Source: Clostridiales bacterium UBA6330 (lineage in GTDB: Bacteria > Bacillota > Clostridia > Oscillospirales > CAG-272). Taken from it: DNA of 14,402 bases. Of the stretch, positions 13,901 through 14,402 are shown piece by piece. Where the stretch lies: positions 1-14,402 of the forward strand of contig DJSQ01000231.1 of NCBI GenBank assembly GCA_002438075.1, in the 5' to 3' direction. The notes under the pieces are model-generated. The model saw nothing but the letters and a program-made list of their open reading frames with translations, had not been told where the DNA came from and did no database searches. Positions within the stretch are counted from its first letter, which is position 1. Each line of letters starts with the position of its first letter. The position numbers were made by a program, and so were the translations under genes.

Positions 13901-14249
13901 CTGCTCGCGCTGCTGGATGGAGAGCGAAACCGAGACCATCCCCGCGCTCCCGCACACGGCGAGCGACGAGTGGATTGTCGACAAGGAAGCCGCGCCCGGC
14001 GTTGCGGGAAAGCGGCACCACGTCTGTATGGTTTGCGGGCAGTCGTTTGACGAGGAGGAAATCCCCGCCCTGCCCGCCGAGGAGGAGACCGCAGCGCCCG
14101 CGCCCGACAACGGGGAGAGCAAAAACCGCTACGCGGTGGTTGGCTGTAAGGGCTCGCTGTCCGCAACCGTCGGCACCGTTGGCGTGCTGCTGTTGCCCTT
14201 CGCCCTGATTGCCTGCGGCAAGCGCAGAAAAGAGAAGGACCCCGAATAA
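10923..14249 (+). CDS. Large surface protein: two CBM9-like domains plus 13 Cys/His repeats, C-terminal anchor
   Basis: A 1108-residue exported protein. In order: signal peptide (1 to about 27, ending GASA); CBM9-like domain 1 (about 30-220, PPTIDGEIDEVWNDAP); a CADC...YYPCC module; six Cys/His repeats (274-513); CBM9-like domain 2 (514 to about 697, EPDIDGNIDAVWADAP); a second CADC...YYPCC module; seven repeats (762-1051); an Ala/Pro/Glu linker; and a tail with GCKGS (1074-1078), a hydrophobic stretch (about 1082-1099) and a basic end. Each repeat is about 40 residues, built as H-[DE]-[WF]...ATCTEAG...HC-x-x-C...IPALG. The repeats are common in clostridial exoproteins with no known function; metal binding or disulphides are guesses. 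It likely displays carbohydrate-binding domains at the cell surface. Start at 10923 with a weak GGGGGA site; an overlapping GTG at 10905 has no ribosome site. It is the last gene of the operon. Confidence 0.9.
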   Translation: MKKLLKTALPIALLLAVLVTAFAVGASAKTVDNTVYYGVYATTPPTIDGEIDEVWNDAPEMAFGNASNGYIKVMWDGTTAQGTLYLLAVVNGCEEVDFVISAQFHSNTSAPWSWGGNYGFNINANTDSKAAGYVAKTKADFLTRTSQNAIIKAKATETGFVAEVAFTLTADRAQGFTHGGFYGIGAFVNGDYTIAENSVGMDIDNIKDSSGYIYGIYLHGKVLPATGEKERSCADCGKELPARHSAEAVWVKTDDENHHLYYPCCETSEADVPHEWSAEKIIDKAATCTEAGEDSFHCAKCGARKEVRTLDALGHEFSETYTEDKAATCTEAGEESRHCSRCDETTGAREIPALGHEYSTDFTVVKEPDCVNTGYQTHKCIRCDEGLEGVDIPAKGHDMVETERKDPDCVNKGYEPSHCQREGCDKGWIPALGHDFAEDYTVDKQPTCTKAGSASHHCSRCNATDGQIEVAPRGHIPGDWIIDVPVTNVKGQTTDGKRHRDCKVCGATIGRSGIHYGVREEIEPDIDGNIDAVWADAPELWFGNSEYGYIKVMSCGNALYLLAVINGCEQVDLIVSTLFYNSVGDKTWTWPGNYGLNIKVDTDSSAEGYVATTTASFLTADQAAQNAIVKARATENGFVAEVKLPLSGRYAAGCKLGGMFGIGAFVNSEYTEASTVGFDVANMKTASGYIYATYMGCPHKNLKPETAKCTGTTCADCNKVNENATDLTKHAKSPVWKTDETDPGKCYLYYPCCGLKEEAVEHEWNEKKTDDKKATCTEAGEKSTHCKHCGASKGDTEAVEPLGHNWSESYTVDKAATCTEKGSESHHCTRCGIGGEGSREIDALDHDWSDVYSIDKAPTCAENGSMSYHCKRCDATKDAVELTALGHEFAEKFTVDSEADCEHDGAKSRHCLRDGCDAVKDTEVLPKLGHDFAEDYTLDKAATCTESGSESRHCSRCDAVTDTRELPALGHDIGDWEVVKEATCKAAGTRHKTCSRCWMESETETIPALPHTASDEWIVDKEAAPGVAGKRHHVCMVCGQSFDEEEIPALPAEEETAAPAPDNGESKNRYAVVGCKGSLSATVGTVGVLLLPFALIACGKRRKEKDPE
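11742..12461 (+). repeat. Six tandem Cys/His repeats (block 1)
   Basis: Six in-frame units of about 37-42 codons within the large surface protein, each opening with His and closing near ALG or a variant. Units 1 and 2 are the closest (both contain DKAATCTEAGE). Unit 4 is shortened and has HCQREGC instead of HCxxC, and unit 6 has lost the first Cys. Confidence 0.9.
13206..14075 (+). repeat. Seven tandem Cys/His repeats (block 2)
   Basis: Seven further units of the same repeat after the second CBM9-like domain. Most keep three Cys (ATCT...HCxxC). Unit 10 has an inserted pair of residues (HCLRDGC), and unit 13 replaces the first Cys motif with EAAPGVAG. Codon usage differs between units, so the DNA repeats are less alike than the protein. 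Confidence 0.9.
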
Positions 14250-14260
14250 TTGCGATAGAG

Positions 14261-14304
14261 CTATACAGCTATACAGCCGCCGCCCGCAATCGCGCGGGCG
14301 GCGG
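14261..14304. repeat. Tandem 8-mer and GC-rich hairpin after the last gene
   Basis: CTATACAG occurs twice in tandem (14261-14276). It is followed by an 11-bp perfect stem CCGCCGCCCGC / GCGGGCGGCGG (14277-14287 with 14294-14304, 6-nt loop). There is no T run after it, so it is at best a weak terminator for the surface-protein operon. Confidence 0.55.
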
Positions 14305-14353
14305 TAGGTCGTAGAAGTAACAATCGGCTATCGCCGTGGGTGAAGGTTTTCGC

Positions 14354-14398
14354 CCGCCTTTTCTAAAAGGCGGCGCGGTCGAGGGCGCGGAGCCCTCG
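14354..14398. repeat. Two adjacent hairpins at the right edge
   Basis: CCGCCTTTT / AAAAGGCGG (14354-14373, 2-base centre) is followed by CGAGGGC / GCCCTCG (14380-14398, 5-nt loop). No gene is visible in 14250-14402. The pair resembles intergenic repeat sequence, but the window ends before its extent can be seen. Confidence 0.5.
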
Positions 14399-14402
14399 TC
14401 GC

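Noticed and set aside
1..14402. CRISPR array, tRNA, rRNA, insertion sequence, prophage genes
   Set aside because: I looked for regular direct repeats with spacers, tRNA-like T-loop and anticodon arms, transposase motifs and integrase motifs, and found none.

Overview
The window looks like chromosomal DNA of an uncultured, anaerobic, low-branching Firmicute of the class Clostridia, probably from a gut-type habitat. The reasons are purine-rich Shine-Dalgarno sites ahead of nearly every gene, consensus sigma-A promoters, a SpoIIIE/FtsK translocase with a four-helix membrane anchor, several lipobox lipoproteins, and a surface protein built from the Cys/His repeats common in clostridial exoproteins. 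GC content is moderately high. The taxonomic placement is inference; there is no rRNA or other phylogenetic marker beyond FtsK.

Layout. 1-369: no gene, but three nested or strong hairpins and the ftsK promoter. 370-3927 (+): FtsK/SpoIIIE DNA translocase with an unusually long linker, closed by a hairpin terminator. 3992-4230 (+): a complete stand-alone RNA gene (consensus promoter, about 205-nt body with a perfect 14-bp closing stem and a 15-nt pseudoknot pairing, intrinsic terminator). This is the most interesting object in the window. 4300-5007 (+): unrecognised small lipoprotein. A bidirectional terminator at 5060-5097 separates it from two convergent minus-strand GH16 glycoside hydrolase genes (5131-6000 without a signal peptide; 6021-7730 a lipoprotein with two extra N-terminal modules).

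7731-7957 is a divergent control region with back-to-back sigma-A promoters whose -35 boxes sit in the arms of an inverted repeat. To its right (+) lie an ABC-type sugar-binding lipoprotein (7958-9430), a strong terminator, and, with no visible promoter of their own, three tightly packed genes: a secreted CBM9-like protein (9507-10754), a 46-residue peptide (10768-10908) and a 1108-residue surface protein with two CBM9-like domains and 13 Cys/His repeats ending in a membrane anchor (10923-14249). The last 150 bases contain a short tandem repeat and three GC-rich hairpins but no gene.

How it may work together (inference): the right two thirds read as a small carbohydrate locus. Two GH16 enzymes cut a beta-linked polysaccharide, a lipoprotein binds the released sugar, and CBM9-like surface proteins may hold the polymer at the cell surface. 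The ABC permease genes that would normally accompany the binding protein are not in the window. The ftsK and RNA-gene promoters have identical hexamers and spacing. The RNA gene's family is unknown to me; raiA-type RNA is one hypothesis to test.
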